Shown here: positions 47,938 to 60,807 of the stretch, piece by piece | Layout of the letters: every line of letters begins with the position of its first letter | Numbering within the stretch: position 1 is the stretch's first letter | Made by a program: the position numbers and the translations under genes | Assembly (NCBI GenBank): GCA_028351715.1 | Contig: JAOMKM010000004.1 | Span: forward strand, 1 to 64,000 | DNA length: 64,000 nucleotides | Direction: 5' to 3' | From: Methylophilaceae bacterium | GTDB taxonomy: Bacteria > Pseudomonadota > Gammaproteobacteria > Burkholderiales > Methylophilaceae | Notes under the pieces: model-generated | What the model saw: only the letters and a program-made list of their open reading frames with translations | Told to the model about the DNA's origin: nothing | Databases searched by the model: none

Positions 47938-49211
47938 ATAAGAATCACGACCTATTCGAACGTTCACTTGAATCTATTCCAGGAGGGGTGAATTCTCCAG
48001 TACGAGCTTTTAATTCAGTGGGGGGGAAACCTATCTTCTTTAAGAAAGGAGATGGTAGTCGTTTATGGGATGAGAATGGTAAAGAATATATTGATTATAT
48101 AAATTCATGGGGGCCTATGATTCTAGGTCATGCGAATCAGGAGGTTATTCGTGCGGTGCAAGAAGTTTCTAAAAATAGTTTATCTTTTGGTGCACCAACA
48201 GCAGGTGAACTTCAAATGGCAGAATTACTGGTTAAATTAGTACCTAGTATTGAACAAGTTCGTTTAGTTAGTAGCGGAACAGAGGCGACTATGAGTGCGA
48301 TTAGGGTCGCGAGAGGATTTACTAGGCGAGATAAAATTGTAAAATTCGAAGGCTGCTATCACGGTCATGCTGATGCACTTTTAGTTAAAGCAGGATCAGG
48401 TGCTTTAACTTTCGGGCAACCTAGCTCCGCTGGGGTGCCTAAAGATGTTGCTAAACATACACATACTTTACCTTTTAATGACATTGAAGCGTTAGAGAAA
48501 TGTTTCAAAGACATAGGAGGTGAGATAGCATGTGTAATTATTGAGCCAATTGTTGGAAATATGAATTTAATTCTGCCAGATATTAATTTTCTTAGGACTT
48601 TAAGAAGTCTTTGTACAAAAAATGAAGCTATATTAATATTTGACGAAGTCATGACGGGATTTCGGGTAGCTTTAGGGGGCGCACAAGAACTATATAAAGT
48701 AACTCCTGATATGACAACATTAGGTAAAATTATTGGGGGAGGTTTGCCTATGGGCGCTTTTGGTGGCAAGAGAAAAATTATGGAGCAATTAGCCCCATTA
48801 GGACCGGTTTATCAGGCTGGAACATTATCTGGGAATCCAGTAGCTGTAGCAGCAGGCTTAAAAACATTGGAGCTTCTTCAAAAGCCAAATTTTTATGATG
48901 ATTTATCTTTAATAACTAAAAGATTAGTGGATGGAATAACAAAGTCTGCAAAATTAAAAGGGGTAAGTTTTTGTGCTAGAAGTATAGGTGGTATGTTTGG
49001 TATGTATTTCAGGGATAATCCTCCAAATAGTTTCGATGAAATAATGAATAGTGACCGTGAAAAATTTAATAAATTTTTTCATTCAATGTTAGATCAAGGC
49101 TTTTATTTTGGACCATCAGCATTTGAGGCTGGATTCGTATCAATTGCTCATTCAAAAGAAGATATTGACCGGACAGTTGAAGCCTCTATCAATGCTTTTA
49201 ATCAGCTCTAA
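47934..49211 (+). CDS. hemL: Glutamate-1-semialdehyde 2,1-aminomutase
   Basis: The 425-residue PLP enzyme forms 5-aminolevulinate for heme by the C5 pathway. [16 protein letters not shown] is at the N-terminus. [17 protein letters not shown], the [12 protein letters not shown] cofactor motif and the Schiff-base Lys in [18 protein letters not shown] follow. Its ATG overlaps the thiE TGA, so thiD-thiE-hemL are coupled. Confidence 0.96.
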   Translation: MNKNHDLFERSLESIPGGVNSPVRAFNSVGGKPIFFKKGDGSRLWDENGKEYIDYINSWGPMILGHANQEVIRAVQEVSKNSLSFGAPTAGELQMAELLVKLVPSIEQVRLVSSGTEATMSAIRVARGFTRRDKIVKFEGCYHGHADALLVKAGSGALTFGQPSSAGVPKDVAKHTHTLPFNDIEALEKCFKDIGGEIACVIIEPIVGNMNLILPDINFLRTLRSLCTKNEAILIFDEVMTGFRVALGGAQELYKVTPDMTTLGKIIGGGLPMGAFGGKRKIMEQLAPLGPVYQAGTLSGNPVAVAAGLKTLELLQKPNFYDDLSLITKRLVDGITKSAKLKGVSFCARSIGGMFGMYFRDNPPNSFDEIMNSDREKFNKFFHSMLDQGFYFGPSAFEAGFVSIAHSKEDIDRTVEASINAFNQL

Positions 49212-49301
49212 CTGATTAAAATATAGCGTTGAAAAAATATCCAAATAAGAATAACATTGAAGGTTCCGTATAAAACAATAAGCAGAAAAAAGAAAAATTA
49301 A

Positions 49302-52300
49302 ATGGCGAATCAAAAAAACCTAAAACAAGGATTGTACAACCCCAAAAATGAACATGATTCATGCGGGGTTGGGTTTGTTGCTAACATTCATGGTAAAAAA
49401 ACCCACAAGATTGTAAAGCAAGGGCTAGAAATTTTAACAAATCTTACGCATAGAGGAGCCACTGGCTATGATCCTAAGCTTGGAGATGGCGCAGGTATAT
49501 TGATTCAAATTCCTGACACTTTTCTCCGCCAAGAAACTGAAAAAAAATTTATATTACCTGAACCTGGGCATTATGGTGTTGGGATGATTTTTTTACCACA
49601 ATCAAAAGTGCTCAGTGAAAAATGTGAATTAATAATTTCCAAAATGATTGCAGAAGAACAACAGGTAAATATTGGATGGCGTGAAGTGCCTGTTAACAAC
49701 AATAATATTGCGCAGGCCGCTAAAGATGTAGAGCCTTGTATCAGACAAATTTTTATCGGAAGAAATAAGAGCTGTAAGACCCAAGAAGATTTTGAAAGAA
49801 AGCTATTTGTAATTCGTAAAAGAATAGAAATCGAAGTTGGTAAGTTGAATATTGATGATTCAGCTAATTTTTATATTACCTCAATGTCTTCAAGAACCAT
49901 TGTTTACAAAGGTATGTTGCTTGCAAATGAGGTTGGTGTTTATTTTAAAGACTTATTAAACAAATCAGTAAATTCTGCTTTAGCCTTAGTCCATCAAAGA
50001 TTTTCTACAAACACTTTTCCATCTTGGGAGCTAGCTCACCCTTATAGAATAATAGCGCATAATGGAGAGATAAATACAGTACAGGGAAATGTTAATTGGA
50101 TGAATGCACGCCGCGATAAAATGCGGTCACTCTTGCTAGGAAAAGATTTAGAAAAGTTATGGCCTCTAATAGAAGATGGTCAATCAGATACAGCTTGTTT
50201 TGATAATTGTTTAGAGCTTTTACTTGCTGGAGGCTATAGTCTTCCTCACGCAATGATGATGTTAATTCCAGAGCCTTGGTCGGGTAATTCACTCATGAAT
50301 GATGAAAGAAAAGCTTTTTATGAATATCATGCTGCATTAATGGAACCTTGGGACGGGCCAGCGGCGGTTGCATTTACAGATGGAAAATTAATAGGTGCCA
50401 CACTTGATAGGAACGGATTAAGACCGGCTAGATACCTATTAACTGACGATGGTGATTTAATGATGGCTTCAGAAATGGGTGTTTTAAAGTTTCCTGAAGA
50501 AAAAATTATAAAGAAATGGCGTTTAGAACCAGGGAAAATGTTATTGATTGATCTAGAGCAAGGCAAGTTAATAGAAGATGATGAAATAAAAAAATTACTA
50601 TCTATTAAAAAACCATATCGAGATTGGTTAAAAAAATCTCGATATTTTTTAGGCGACTTAAAAGCTGTTAAGGGTAAGTCTAGTCAGACTGAAAGCTTGT
50701 TAGATTTGCAACAAAGTTTTGGATATAGCCAAGAAGACTTATCTTTTGTTTTAAGTCCAATGATTTCAGCTGGACAAGAAAATTCAGGGTCTATGGGGAA
50801 TGATGCGGCTTTACCTGTTTTATCGAACCGGCCTAAACTTTTATATAATTACTTTAAGCAATTATTTGCTCAAGTAACTAATCCTCCAATAGATCCAATT
50901 CGCGAAAATATTGTGATGTCATTAGTAACATTTATTGGTCCTAAGCCAAATCTCTTGGGTATTGAGGATGAAGTGCCACCGTTTAGACTAGAAGCAAGCC
51001 AGCCAGTTTTAAGTGTTGAAGAACTAGAGCAGCTAAAGCAGATTGATTCTCTAACACAAAATAAATTTAAATCTATTGTTCTTGATATTACATACGAACT
51101 AGAAAAAAATGAAGACCATGGGAAAAAACTAAATAATGCTTTAGAAAACATATGCAAAAAAGCAAATAAAGCAATAGATGATGGTTACAACATAATAATT
51201 CTATCTGATAGAAATACTTCAAATAAAAAGGCGGCAATTCCAGCCTTACTAGCATGTTCAGCAACACATCAGCATTTGGTTAGATCTGGAAATAGAACGA
51301 ATGTAGGATTAGTTATAGATACTGGCTCAGCAAGAGAGGTTCACCATTTTGCATTGCTTGCAGGTTACGGAGCAGAAGCAATTTGTCCTTGGTTAGCTTA
51401 CGAAACAATTAAAACATTAACTGATGACTTCTTTACTGCCCAGGAAAATTTCATAAAGGCAGTAGGAAAAGGTTTATTTAAGGTTATGTCAAAGATGGGT
51501 ATTTCAACTTATCAGTCTTATTGTGGTGCTCAAGTTTTTGAGGCAATTGGTTTAAGCAAGGAATTTATTGAAAAGTATTTTACTGGGACAACTTCTAACA
51601 TTGAGGGTATTGGAATAAAGCAAGTTGCTATGGAAACAGAAAGAATTCATAGCCTTGCCTATGGAAACGATCCTGTACTAAGTAATGCATTAGACGCAGG
51701 AGGTGAATACGCTTTTAGAATAAGGGGTGAAGAGCATATGTGGACTCCAGAATCTATTGCTAAACTTCAGCACTCTACTAAAAAAAATAATTTTGATACA
51801 TATAAAGAATATGCAGAATTAATAAATAATCAAGCTCATAGACACATGACTCTAAGAGGTTTATTTTCTTTTAAGAAAAATAAAACAATCCCTTTAGATG
51901 AGGTCGAATCAGCAAAAGAAATTGTTAAAAGATTCACAACTGGAGCAATGTCTTTAGGATCTATCTCTACTGAAGCCCATACAACATTAGCAATTGCGCT
52001 TAATAGAATCGGTGGAAAATCAAATACTGGTGAAGGCGGAGAAGATATTAAGAGGAGTATTCCAATTCTCAAAGATACATCTCTTTCAAAGCATTTGGGG
52101 TCTGATATTGTAGTTAGTGACATAGATTTAAAAGCAGGAGATTCTTTAAGATCAAGAATTAAACAAGTTGCATCTGGAAGATTTGGAGTAACTGCTGAAT
52201 ATTTAGCATCAGCAGATCAAATTCAGATAAAAATGGCACAAGGAGCAAAACCTGGTGAAGGGGGACAGTTACCTGGACATAAAGTTAGTGAGTATATAGC

Positions 52301-53918
52301 GCGCTTAAGATTTTCTGTGCCCGGTGTTGGATTAATCTCCCCTCCCCCCCATCACGATATTTATTCTATTGAGGATTTAGCGCAATTAATTCATGACTTA
52401 AAAAATGCAAACCCAAATGCAAGTATTTCAGTAAAGTTAGTGGCAGAAACGGGTGTTGGAACAGTAGCTGCAGGCGTAACTAAAGCTAAAGCAGATCATA
52501 TCGTTATAGCTGGCCATGACGGAGGAACAGGAGCATCTCCTTTAACTTCCATTAAACATGCTGGGGGGCCTTGGGAAATTGGCTTAGCTGAGACTCAACA
52601 AACTTTATTACTAAATCAATTAAGAAGTAGAGTCGTCCTTCAAGTCGACGGCCAATTAAAAACTGGGAGAGATGTTGTTATAGGTGCAATGTTAGGAGCA
52701 GATGAATTTGGTTTTGCGACTGCTCCACTTGTAGTTGAGGGATGCATAATGATGAGAAAATGTCATTTAAATACATGCCCTGTTGGTGTTGCTACACAGG
52801 ACCCTGAGCTAAGAAAAAGATTTTCAGGTCAGCCAGAGCATGTCGTTAATTTCTTCTTTTTTATTGCGGAAGAGGCAAGAGAGATAATGGCATCGCTGGG
52901 TATTAGAAAATTTAATGATTTAATTGGACGATCAGATTTACTAGACATGCAAAAAGGTATAGAACATTGGAAAATACAGGGACTTGATTTTAGTAAAATA
53001 TTTTATCAACCTAAGGTGGCAGATGAAGGCTGTAAGTATAATACAGATAGCCAGGACCATGGACTAGAAGAAGCTCTTGATAATTCTCTTATTAAAAAGT
53101 CTTTATCAGCTATTGAAAATAAGAAAAAAATAAAATTTGATACATTTATTACTAACACTAATAGAACTGTTGGAACATTGTTATCACATGAGATAGCTAA
53201 AAGGTATGGAAATAAAGGCTTAGGTGATGATTCGATTCAGATTAATTTAACTGGAACAGCTGGTCAAAGCTTTGGTGCATTTTTAGCAAAAGGGATAACT
53301 TTTGATCTTGTTGGAGAGGGAAACGATTATGTAGGTAAAGGTCTTTGTGGAGGTAAAATAATTATACGTCCGCCAAAAGAGTTTTCTGGAAAAGCTGAAG
53401 ATAATATTATTATTGGAAATACTGTTATGTATGGAGCAACCTCTGGAGAAACCTACTTTAATGGAATTGGGGGTGAAAGGTTTTGCGTAAGAAATTCAGG
53501 GGCCTCTGCAGTTGTTGAGGGCGTAGGTAATCACGGTTGTGAATATATGACTGGAGGTACAGTCGTAATTCTAGGACAAACGGGCCAAAATTTTGCAGCT
53601 GGAATGTCAGGCGGCGTTGCATATATTTATGACCCAAAAAATATATTTAAGAATTATTGTAATTTAACAATGGTTACTCTTCACAATGTTGAAAAAGAAA
53701 ATATTAAAACAGATATGCCAAAGCATTTAGATTTAGCAGATGAAGTTATATTAAAAACTTTAATTGAAAAACATAGTCTATACACAAATAGTAATGTAGC
53801 TAAAAAGATATTGATTAATTGGAATAAAGAACTTAAGAATTTTGTAAAAGTTATGCCAATCGAGTATAAAAGAGCATTGAATGAAATGAGAGAAACTAAA
53901 ACAAAGGAAGTGGCTTAA
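49302..53918 (+). CDS. gltB: Glutamate synthase (NADPH) large subunit
   Basis: The 1538-residue GOGAT alpha chain moves ammonia from glutamine to 2-oxoglutarate. It has an N-terminal class II glutaminase after a short propeptide, with nucleophile Cys21 in DSCGVGFVA. The central domain is followed by the FMN-binding synthase domain with [18 protein letters not shown] and [18 protein letters not shown]. The 3Fe-4S cysteines are in [13 protein letters not shown]. The C-terminal right-handed beta helix has the repeats [25 protein letters not shown]. Confidence 0.97.
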   Translation: MANQKNLKQGLYNPKNEHDSCGVGFVANIHGKKTHKIVKQGLEILTNLTHRGATGYDPKLGDGAGILIQIPDTFLRQETEKKFILPEPGHYGVGMIFLPQSKVLSEKCELIISKMIAEEQQVNIGWREVPVNNNNIAQAAKDVEPCIRQIFIGRNKSCKTQEDFERKLFVIRKRIEIEVGKLNIDDSANFYITSMSSRTIVYKGMLLANEVGVYFKDLLNKSVNSALALVHQRFSTNTFPSWELAHPYRIIAHNGEINTVQGNVNWMNARRDKMRSLLLGKDLEKLWPLIEDGQSDTACFDNCLELLLAGGYSLPHAMMMLIPEPWSGNSLMNDERKAFYEYHAALMEPWDGPAAVAFTDGKLIGATLDRNGLRPARYLLTDDGDLMMASEMGVLKFPEEKIIKKWRLEPGKMLLIDLEQGKLIEDDEIKKLLSIKKPYRDWLKKSRYFLGDLKAVKGKSSQTESLLDLQQSFGYSQEDLSFVLSPMISAGQENSGSMGNDAALPVLSNRPKLLYNYFKQLFAQVTNPPIDPIRENIVMSLVTFIGPKPNLLGIEDEVPPFRLEASQPVLSVEELEQLKQIDSLTQNKFKSIVLDITYELEKNEDHGKKLNNALENICKKANKAIDDGYNIIILSDRNTSNKKAAIPALLACSATHQHLVRSGNRTNVGLVIDTGSAREVHHFALLAGYGAEAICPWLAYETIKTLTDDFFTAQENFIKAVGKGLFKVMSKMGISTYQSYCGAQVFEAIGLSKEFIEKYFTGTTSNIEGIGIKQVAMETERIHSLAYGNDPVLSNALDAGGEYAFRIRGEEHMWTPESIAKLQHSTKKNNFDTYKEYAELINNQAHRHMTLRGLFSFKKNKTIPLDEVESAKEIVKRFTTGAMSLGSISTEAHTTLAIALNRIGGKSNTGEGGEDIKRSIPILKDTSLSKHLGSDIVVSDIDLKAGDSLRSRIKQVASGRFGVTAEYLASADQIQIKMAQGAKPGEGGQLPGHKVSEYIARLRFSVPGVGLISPPPHHDIYSIEDLAQLIHDLKNANPNASISVKLVAETGVGTVAAGVTKAKADHIVIAGHDGGTGASPLTSIKHAGGPWEIGLAETQQTLLLNQLRSRVVLQVDGQLKTGRDVVIGAMLGADEFGFATAPLVVEGCIMMRKCHLNTCPVGVATQDPELRKRFSGQPEHVVNFFFFIAEEAREIMASLGIRKFNDLIGRSDLLDMQKGIEHWKIQGLDFSKIFYQPKVADEGCKYNTDSQDHGLEEALDNSLIKKSLSAIENKKKIKFDTFITNTNRTVGTLLSHEIAKRYGNKGLGDDSIQINLTGTAGQSFGAFLAKGITFDLVGEGNDYVGKGLCGGKIIIRPPKEFSGKAEDNIIIGNTVMYGATSGETYFNGIGGERFCVRNSGASAVVEGVGNHGCEYMTGGTVVILGQTGQNFAAGMSGGVAYIYDPKNIFKNYCNLTMVTLHNVEKENIKTDMPKHLDLADEVILKTLIEKHSLYTNSNVAKKILINWNKELKNFVKVMPIEYKRALNEMRETKTKEVA

Positions 53919-55345
53919 TGGGAAAGGTTACAGGTTTTTTAGATTTTCCTCGACAAAGTGCGAGCAATCTTCCTGCTGAAGAACGTGTAAAGAATTATAA
54001 AGAATTTATTTTACATTTATCAGATGAAGAAGCAAAAGTCCAAGGTGCTCGCTGTATGGATTGCGGAATTCCATTTTGTAATAATGGATGCCCAGTGAAT
54101 AATATTATCCCTGATTGGAATGATTTAGTTTTTAAGCAAGACTGGGAAGCTGCGATCAAGGTTCTTCATTCAACAAACAATTTCCCAGAATTTACAGCTC
54201 GTATTTGTCCTGCGCCATGTGAGGCGGCTTGTACTTTAAATATTAACTCAGACCCAGTGGGAATAAAATCAATAGAGCATGCAATTATTGATAAAGCATG
54301 GGAAAATAACTGGGTTGTTCCTCAACCATCAAAAAATAAAACAGGTAAATCAATTGCAATTATAGGATCTGGTCCCGCTGGTTTATCTGCTGCTCAACAA
54401 TTAGCAAGAGTAGGGCATGATGTAGTTGTGTACGAAAAAAATGATCGTATTGGAGGATTGCTACGATATGGTATTCCAGATTTTAAAATGGAAAAAATTC
54501 ATATCGATCGTCGTGTGAAACAAATGGAAGCCGAGGGTGTTAAATTTAAAATTAACCAGAATGTTGGCGAAAACGTTGACTCTGAAAAACTCACTAATGA
54601 TTTTGATGCAGTAATTCTAGCGGGGGGAGCTGAGTGGCCAAGAGATTTACCTGTTCCTGGAAGAGAATTAAACGGGGTTCATTTTGCTATGGACTTTTTA
54701 CCCTCACAAAATAAAATAGTTGCAGGCGATTCTGTTTCTGATCAAATCATGGCAACTAAGAAACATGTAGTAGTAATTGGTGGAGGAGATACAGGATCAG
54801 ACTGTGTTGGAACATCGAATCGACATGGGGCAAAATCAATTTCGCAGTTTGAGTTAATGCCACAGCCACCCGAGCAAGAAAATAAGTCATTAGTATGGCC
54901 ATATTGGCCTCTAAAAATGAGAACATCAAGCTCACATGAAGAAGGCTGCGAAAGAGACTGGTCAATCGCAACAAAATCTTTTGAGGGTGAAAATGGTAAT
55001 GTTAAAGAGTTAGTTGCGGCTAAGGTTGAATGGAAAGACGGAAAAATGCAGGAGATTCCAGATTCTGAATTCAGAATAAAAGCTGATTTAGTATTATTGG
55101 CTATGGGATTTATGGGGCCTAAACAAACTATGCTTGATAAATTTGGCATTGAGAAAGACGCTCGGGGAAATGCAAAGGCAGAAACTGAAGGTGATAAATC
55201 ATACACAACATCAAGAAGGAAAGTTTTTGCTGCAGGTGATATGCGTAGAGGCCAGTCATTAGTGGTATGGGCCATACGAGAGGGTCGACAATGTGCCCGA
55301 TCTGTGGACGAATTTTTGATGGGTACGACTAATCTTCCCCGCTAA
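53918..55345 (+). CDS. gltD: Glutamate synthase (NADPH) small subunit
   Basis: The 475-residue GOGAT beta chain oxidises NADPH and feeds electrons to GltB. The N-terminal 4Fe-4S cysteines are in [20 protein letters not shown] and [10 protein letters not shown]. The FAD motif is [18 protein letters not shown] and the NADPH motif [15 protein letters not shown]. It overlaps gltB by one base. Confidence 0.97.
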   Translation: MGKVTGFLDFPRQSASNLPAEERVKNYKEFILHLSDEEAKVQGARCMDCGIPFCNNGCPVNNIIPDWNDLVFKQDWEAAIKVLHSTNNFPEFTARICPAPCEAACTLNINSDPVGIKSIEHAIIDKAWENNWVVPQPSKNKTGKSIAIIGSGPAGLSAAQQLARVGHDVVVYEKNDRIGGLLRYGIPDFKMEKIHIDRRVKQMEAEGVKFKINQNVGENVDSEKLTNDFDAVILAGGAEWPRDLPVPGRELNGVHFAMDFLPSQNKIVAGDSVSDQIMATKKHVVVIGGGDTGSDCVGTSNRHGAKSISQFELMPQPPEQENKSLVWPYWPLKMRTSSSHEEGCERDWSIATKSFEGENGNVKELVAAKVEWKDGKMQEIPDSEFRIKADLVLLAMGFMGPKQTMLDKFGIEKDARGNAKAETEGDKSYTTSRRKVFAAGDMRRGQSLVVWAIREGRQCARSVDEFLMGTTNLPR

Positions 55346-55413
55346 TTTTAAAAATTATGAAATTGGTTTAATTCCCTTGATATTTTTGACGATGACTAAA
55401 GTAATATGATCCG

Positions 55414-56478
55414 ATGGACTCAATTCAAAACGATACTTTTCTTAGAACTTTAAAGCAACAGCATAGCTCATATACTCCTGTATGGATGATGCGACAGGCT
55501 GGAAGATATTTACCTGAATATAGAAATACCAGAAAAAATGCTGGTAGTTTCCTCGAGCTTTGTAAAAATAATGATTTTGCAACAGAAGTTACACTTCAAC
55601 CCCTAGACCGATATCCTTATCTTGATGCCTCTATTTTATTTTCAGATATTTTAACAATCCCGGACGCGATGGGGTTAGGCCTATATTTTGTGGAAGGTGA
55701 GGGCCCAAAATTCGAAAGACCATTACAAGATGAAAAAGAAGTACATAAGCTAGATATTCCTAATGTAGATGAAAAATTACATTATGTTTTTGAGGCGGTA
55801 AAGTCTATTAAAAAAGCACTCAATCAACGAGTACCATTAATTGGTTTTTCTGGAAGTCCCTGGACATTAGCAACTTATATGGTTGAAGGAAAAGGTGGAA
55901 CAGACTTTCATAATATTAAAAAAATGTTGTACTCAAGGCCAGATTTAATGAATCATATATTGAAGATAAATACTGAGACAGTTACTAAATATTTAGCATC
56001 TCAAATCGAAGCTGGAGTAGATGCAGTTATGATATTTGATTCGTGGGGAGGAGCATTAGCACATTCGGAATACGGAAATCATTCGCTCAATTATATGAAG
56101 GTTATTATTTCTAATCTTAATTTATTAGGCTATGAAAACACCCCAAAAATTATTTTTACCAAAGGGGGAGGCCAGTGGCTAGAATTGCAGGCGAAGGTTG
56201 GAGCTAATGCAATTGGACTGGATTGGCAAACAGATCTTGCAAAAGCTAGAAAGACTGTCGGTGAAAGTATTTCATTACAAGGAAATTTAGATCCCGCTAT
56301 TTTATTATCTAGTCCAAAAGCGATAGAAGTTGCAGTTAAGAAAGTATTAGATAATTATGGTTATGGAGAGGGGCATATTTTTAATTTAGGCCATGGAATT
56401 ACACAATTTACTCCACCAGAAAACGTTCAATGCATGCTAGAAACTATAAGAAGCTATAGTCCAAAATTTCATAAATAA
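55414..56478 (+). CDS. hemE: Uroporphyrinogen decarboxylase
   Basis: The 354-residue heme pathway enzyme turns uroporphyrinogen III into coproporphyrinogen III. The signatures [16 protein letters not shown] and [13 protein letters not shown] are clear, and the catalytic Asp is in [15 protein letters not shown]. It is convergent with the exported unknown gene that follows. Confidence 0.97.
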   Translation: MDSIQNDTFLRTLKQQHSSYTPVWMMRQAGRYLPEYRNTRKNAGSFLELCKNNDFATEVTLQPLDRYPYLDASILFSDILTIPDAMGLGLYFVEGEGPKFERPLQDEKEVHKLDIPNVDEKLHYVFEAVKSIKKALNQRVPLIGFSGSPWTLATYMVEGKGGTDFHNIKKMLYSRPDLMNHILKINTETVTKYLASQIEAGVDAVMIFDSWGGALAHSEYGNHSLNYMKVIISNLNLLGYENTPKIIFTKGGGQWLELQAKVGANAIGLDWQTDLAKARKTVGESISLQGNLDPAILLSSPKAIEVAVKKVLDNYGYGEGHIFNLGHGITQFTPPENVQCMLETIRSYSPKFHK

Positions 56479-56510
56479 AAGTATCTATTTTATTATGCCT
56501 ATTAAAAATT

Positions 56511-57152
56511 CTAATTACATACAAAAACATCAGAGTTGGCTGAAATCTTTTTGCAACCTAGGGAAGAATTATTAATATAGAAGCCAGCAATACTATTAAG
56601 TACCTCATTAAAGCCATTATTTCTTCTTTCTCTCTCTGCTTTATCTTCTAAGTCTAAATTATCTTTAATCCAAGCATTATGGTCTTTTGAAAGGGAGCGA
56701 ATAATTAATAATTTTTTAGATTTATTAAGATTTAATTGAGAAGCCTTTTGAAATAATATTGTTTCTTCTGATTCATGAAAAGAATCATAAAGAATCTTTT
56801 CAAGTTCAAAGCGATACTTTACTAGACAGCCAGCTCTTGCAAAAACTGAGGCCATACTTTCCATCTTATTAGCATGCATTTTTAAAGCTTTTTTATTATC
56901 AATATTTTTTATTTTTTTTGATTCTTTTAAAAATGATAGTGATCTATCTTTTATAATTTTAGTAAGATTTTTTTCGCATAGTTGTCGTTCACTTGAAAAA
57001 TTATTAATAAAATGTTGATTAAGGTTTTCTACTAAAATATCAGCTGACTCTTGATTAATCTTTTTTTGTACATTTTCGTTAATATCCCCTGCAGTAACGG
57101 GGTTTAAAAAAAATATGCTAATTAAAATTAATATCATTTGTAATATATTCAA
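56511..57152 (-). CDS. Exported protein of unknown function, 213 residues
   Basis: A signal peptide (about 1-21, MNILQMILILISIFFLNPVTA) precedes a Lys/Asn/Glu-rich, mostly helical mature chain. It has four cysteines (in RQLCEKN, AGCLVKY, LGCKK and the C-terminal FVCN), which could make two disulfides. I do not recognise the family. It lies 14 bases downstream of the actP-like gene on the same strand, so it may be the third gene of that operon. Confidence 0.65.
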   Translation of the reverse strand: MNILQMILILISIFFLNPVTAGDINENVQKKINQESADILVENLNQHFINNFSSERQLCEKNLTKIIKDRSLSFLKESKKIKNIDNKKALKMHANKMESMASVFARAGCLVKYRFELEKILYDSFHESEETILFQKASQLNLNKSKKLLIIRSLSKDHNAWIKDNLDLEDKAERERRNNGFNEVLNSIAGFYINNSSLGCKKISANSDVFVCN

Positions 57153-57166
57153 TGATTAATATCCTT

Positions 57167-58744
57167 TTATTTATTCTTTCCTGTTTGAGAACGAAAATAT
57201 TGATTTTCAAATAATGCTTTTTCTTTTGAAGCTTGTAATGACTTATCTGTAATAGAAAAAAACCAAATTCCAATAAAGGTTATAGACATAGAAAATAATG
57301 CTGGATACTTATATGGGAATATAGCTTTTGTATTATTAAGAATATCTACCCAAACAATAGGGCCAAGAATTACAAGAATAATACATGAGATTAGACCAGC
57401 ACTTCCTCCAGTAATTACTCCTCTTGTTGTGATTTTTTTCCAGTAGATAGATAAGAATAAGATAGGAAAATTTGTGCTTGCAGCAATCGCAAATGCTAGG
57501 CCAACCATAAATGCAACATTTTGTTCTTCAAAAATTATTCCTAAAACAATTGCCATAAAACCAAGTAGGATAGTTGCAAATTTTGATACTATCATTTGTG
57601 ACTTATCATTTGCTCCTTTATTTATTACATTTGCATATAGGTCATGTGATATTGCTGAAGCACCAGCTAATGTTAATCCAGAAACAACTGCAAGAATTGT
57701 TGCAAAAGCAACTGCAGAAATAAAACCTAGTAATATGTTACCCCCGACAGCATGGGCAAGATGAATAGCAGCCATATTATTATTTCCAAGAATTTCCCCA
57801 CTGCCAGAAAGATAAGCCGGGTTGTTTGATACCAATATGATGGCACCAAAACCAATAATAAAAGTTAGTATGTAGAAGTAGCCAATAAATCCTGTAGCAA
57901 AGGCTACTGACCTTCTTGCCTGTTTTGCATTCGAAACAGTAAAAAAACGCATTAGTATATGAGGTAATCCAGCCGTACCAAACATTAAGGCGAGGCCTAA
58001 GGAAATTGCTGAGATAGGATCTGATATTAGTCCGCCAGGCGCTAGAATGGCAGAACCATTATCATGAGTATTTATAGCTGCATCAAAAAATTGATTAAAG
58101 CTGAAATTAAATTGATTTAATACAAGAAACGCAATAATTGTTGCACCAGTAAGCAGTAAAATAGCTTTAATAATTTGTACCCATGTCGTTGCTAACATGC
58201 CTCCAAAAGTAACGTATAAAATCATTAGAATACCTACAATAATTTCAGCTGTAACATACGGTAGCCCAAATAAAATCTCAATTAGTTTTCCCGCGCCAAC
58301 CATTTGTGCAATTAAATATAAGATAACGGTTGATAAGGAACCAAAAGCCGAAAGAATTCGAACGGGCTTTTCATCTAAGCGGAATGACACAACATCTGAA
58401 AAACCATATTTTCCTAAATTCCGAAGAGGTTCGGCAATTAATAAAAGAATAATTGGCCAGCCTACTAGAAATCCAATTGAATAGATGAGCCCATCAAATC
58501 CAGATAAAAAAACTAAGCCAGATATTCCTAGGAATGATGCTGCAGACATAAAGTCACCTGATATTGCTAGACCATTTTGAAGCCCAGTAATATTTCCACC
58601 GGCAGTAAAGAAATTGTTTGTTGATTGTGTTTTTTTTGCTGCCCAAAAGGTTATATAGAGAGTCACAACAACAAAAATCAAAAACATCCAGATAGCGACA
58701 GTATTAAGATCCCCTGACTGAGATGAAGTAAAAAATTTGAGCAT
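57167..58744 (-). CDS. actP: Sodium:solute symporter, acetate permease (ActP) type
   Basis: The 525-residue SSS-family transporter has about 13 membrane helices. [25 protein letters not shown] in the first helices and the [16 protein letters not shown] signature in the middle are typical of ActP. The DUF485 gene directly upstream is the usual partner of this transporter. Acetate or another short-chain monocarboxylate is the likely substrate; related MctC-like transporters differ little. Confidence 0.88.
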   Translation of the reverse strand: MLKFFTSSQSGDLNTVAIWMFLIFVVVTLYITFWAAKKTQSTNNFFTAGGNITGLQNGLAISGDFMSAASFLGISGLVFLSGFDGLIYSIGFLVGWPIILLLIAEPLRNLGKYGFSDVVSFRLDEKPVRILSAFGSLSTVILYLIAQMVGAGKLIEILFGLPYVTAEIIVGILMILYVTFGGMLATTWVQIIKAILLLTGATIIAFLVLNQFNFSFNQFFDAAINTHDNGSAILAPGGLISDPISAISLGLALMFGTAGLPHILMRFFTVSNAKQARRSVAFATGFIGYFYILTFIIGFGAIILVSNNPAYLSGSGEILGNNNMAAIHLAHAVGGNILLGFISAVAFATILAVVSGLTLAGASAISHDLYANVINKGANDKSQMIVSKFATILLGFMAIVLGIIFEEQNVAFMVGLAFAIAASTNFPILFLSIYWKKITTRGVITGGSAGLISCIILVILGPIVWVDILNNTKAIFPYKYPALFSMSITFIGIWFFSITDKSLQASKEKALFENQYFRSQTGKNK

Positions 58745-59016
58745 TAGCTATTTAATTCTTTAATAATAGGTTCAATATGCTTATTTGCCAGGTATACATA
58801 AAGTAAGGTAATAACCCATATAATTATTATGAGTATAAATCCCAAGATAATTCCAATTGACACACTGGAATTAAGAAGCATATTGCCAAAAAGATGTGGA
58901 TAAAAAGCAATAATACATATGAATGTTAAGTATGGAATAACGGTCAAGAAAAGAAGAGGGCGAATGATAAGTTTTTTCTTATTAATAAGTCTTTTAAATA
59001 AATCTTCTTTGTGCAT
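58744..59016 (-). CDS. DUF485 membrane protein (YjcH-like)
   Basis: The 90-residue protein has two membrane helices (about 20-40 and 51-75) in the DUF485 pattern, ending in a polar tail ([15 protein letters not shown]). Its stop overlaps the actP start by one base (TAATG), the standard yjcH-actP arrangement. It probably supports the transporter. Confidence 0.85.
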   Translation of the reverse strand: MHKEDLFKRLINKKKLIIRPLLFLTVIPYLTFICIIAFYPHLFGNMLLNSSVSIGIILGFILIIIIWVITLLYVYLANKHIEPIIKELNS

Positions 59017-59055
59017 AATATATTGACCCAGTGTACTTAAGCTATATAGTTTATT

Positions 59056-60807
59056 TTAGTTGAGGCTATAGACACTGATGTAATCTCCTTGTTTATATCC
59101 CATAATCTTATTACCCCCTGCAGCTACTGCTATATATTGTTTGCCATCAATCATATATGTAATTGGTGGAGCATTTACCCCAGCATTAATTTTAGTTGTC
59201 CATAGCAGTTTTCCAGTTAAGCTATGAAAAGCATTTAGGTTTCCATTACCTTCGCCAGAGAAGACTAATTTTCCTTCCGTAGCAAGCGTGCCACCAAGAA
59301 GAGGTTGATCTGTTTGATATTGCCAAACTATTTTACCATTTGATAAATTGATAGCTGACAGTAACCCCCACTGTTTATCATCTGTAGGCTCAGAACTTGT
59401 ATAATTAATAGAAACATTGGTATTACTAGAAATTTTTTCATGAAGTATATATTTTATGGGAGCATGTATTCCTGATATGTATGCGATATGTTCGTTGATA
59501 TCAAGACTTACAGGCGACCAATTTGATCCTCCTAAAATTCCTGGATAAATAATAGTCCCCTCTTTGGTAGCTTCTGCAAACATATTTTGTTGTGGAACAA
59601 ATGCTTCTGATTTTAAAATTAATTCGCCAGTATCTCGATGATGAATATAAAACCAACCTGTCTTTCCTGCTTGTCCTACTACAGGTATAACCTTTCCTTC
59701 TTTAATGGTGTGAAAAAGAACCGGAGGACTAGCAACGTCATAACCCCAAATATCATGTGGAACCTGCTGGTAAAACCATTTTATTTTTCCTGTGTTTGCA
59801 TCTAATGCTATTAAAGAGACAGTATATAAATTATCTCCTGGGCGGCTTTCTCCAGTCATTTGAGGGGAGGGATTTCCAGTACCAAAAAATAATGTATGTG
59901 TTGTAGAGTCAATGGCTGGTGTTGTCCAGGCTGAACCACCTCCATATTTTGAGGCATCAGGATAATTATTAAGTGATTCTTTTTCAATTAATAAATCTCG
60001 GTTTAAGGACTCACCATCACGAGTGTAATTACTCATTTCCCCTTCCCAGCCTTCATTTGGAATAGTATCAAATTGCCAAATTTGTTTTCCTGAGTAGATG
60101 TCATATGCAGCTAAAAATCCTGGACGTCCAAACCTTCCATTTACACCTACAACTGCACCTAGCGGCGAATCTTTCTCAGCATCCTCAACATGAAGTCCAT
60201 AACCAACGCCTGTAATCCCGATAATAACTTTATTTTCATAAACGACAGGTGCCATTGAGATACCTACTCCTGTTCCTCCACTAACCAATTTTTTTCGGTT
60301 TGGATCAACATCATTGAGAAAAGAAATAGATTCAGTAGTTACAAGATTCCCAACAACATCAATGTCCCATATTTTTTTACCAGTTTTAATGTTTAGAGAA
60401 ATTAATCGAGCATCTACTGTTCCCATAAAAAGTTGATTTCCATGTATAGCTAAACCTCTATTCGAGGGGCCACAACACATTTTCCATTCAAGATTCCTTT
60501 GATGTTCATAACGCCAGAGCTCTTCACCATTTTGTGCATTCAATGCAATAACATGGTTATAAGGAAGAGAAATATACATTACACCTTTATAAACAAGGGG
60601 CGTAGCTTGAAAAGTTGCTTTAATACCAGTCTGATATTGCCACGCTAACTTTAGATTATTAATATTTTTTTCATTGATTTGACTAAGTTTTGAGAAACGT
60701 TGATTCTCGAGATTGCTACCGTAGGATAACCAATCTACATTTCTTTCTTGGCAGCCTGAGAGAAGAATCAATAAAAGTAGAGCAATAAGTGATTTAATAT
60801 GTGTCAT
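59056..60807 (-). CDS. PQQ-dependent-dehydrogenase-like beta-propeller lipoprotein
   Basis: This 583-residue quinoprotein-family propeller has a lipobox (LLSGC, Cys19), so it is a periplasmic lipoprotein. The tryptophan-docking motifs (DANTGKIKWFYQQ and similar) and the vicinal disulfide Cys111-Cys112 in MCCGPSNRG are those of PQQ alcohol/sugar dehydrogenases. Two usually essential positions look changed. The Gly-Ala-Glu metal-ligand motif is replaced by TGVGYG near 199-204, and the Asp in the W-D-x-D motif is Gly (DIWGYD, Gly355). The Asn in GTGNPSP (312) is kept. It may be a divergent enzyme or a non-catalytic binder. It overlaps the radical SAM gene by 4 bases. Confidence 0.8.
   Translation of the reverse strand: MTHIKSLIALLLLILLSGCQERNVDWLSYGSNLENQRFSKLSQINEKNINNLKLAWQYQTGIKATFQATPLVYKGVMYISLPYNHVIALNAQNGEELWRYEHQRNLEWKMCCGPSNRGLAIHGNQLFMGTVDARLISLNIKTGKKIWDIDVVGNLVTTESISFLNDVDPNRKKLVSGGTGVGISMAPVVYENKVIIGITGVGYGLHVEDAEKDSPLGAVVGVNGRFGRPGFLAAYDIYSGKQIWQFDTIPNEGWEGEMSNYTRDGESLNRDLLIEKESLNNYPDASKYGGGSAWTTPAIDSTTHTLFFGTGNPSPQMTGESRPGDNLYTVSLIALDANTGKIKWFYQQVPHDIWGYDVASPPVLFHTIKEGKVIPVVGQAGKTGWFYIHHRDTGELILKSEAFVPQQNMFAEATKEGTIIYPGILGGSNWSPVSLDINEHIAYISGIHAPIKYILHEKISSNTNVSINYTSSEPTDDKQWGLLSAINLSNGKIVWQYQTDQPLLGGTLATEGKLVFSGEGNGNLNAFHSLTGKLLWTTKINAGVNAPPITYMIDGKQYIAVAAGGNKIMGYKQGDYISVYSLN

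Noticed and set aside
54742-55275. 177-codon minus-strand frame inside gltD
   Set aside because: The length is striking, but the frame is antisense to a conserved gene with all motifs in place, is low-complexity in Ser/Pro, and shows no family resemblance.
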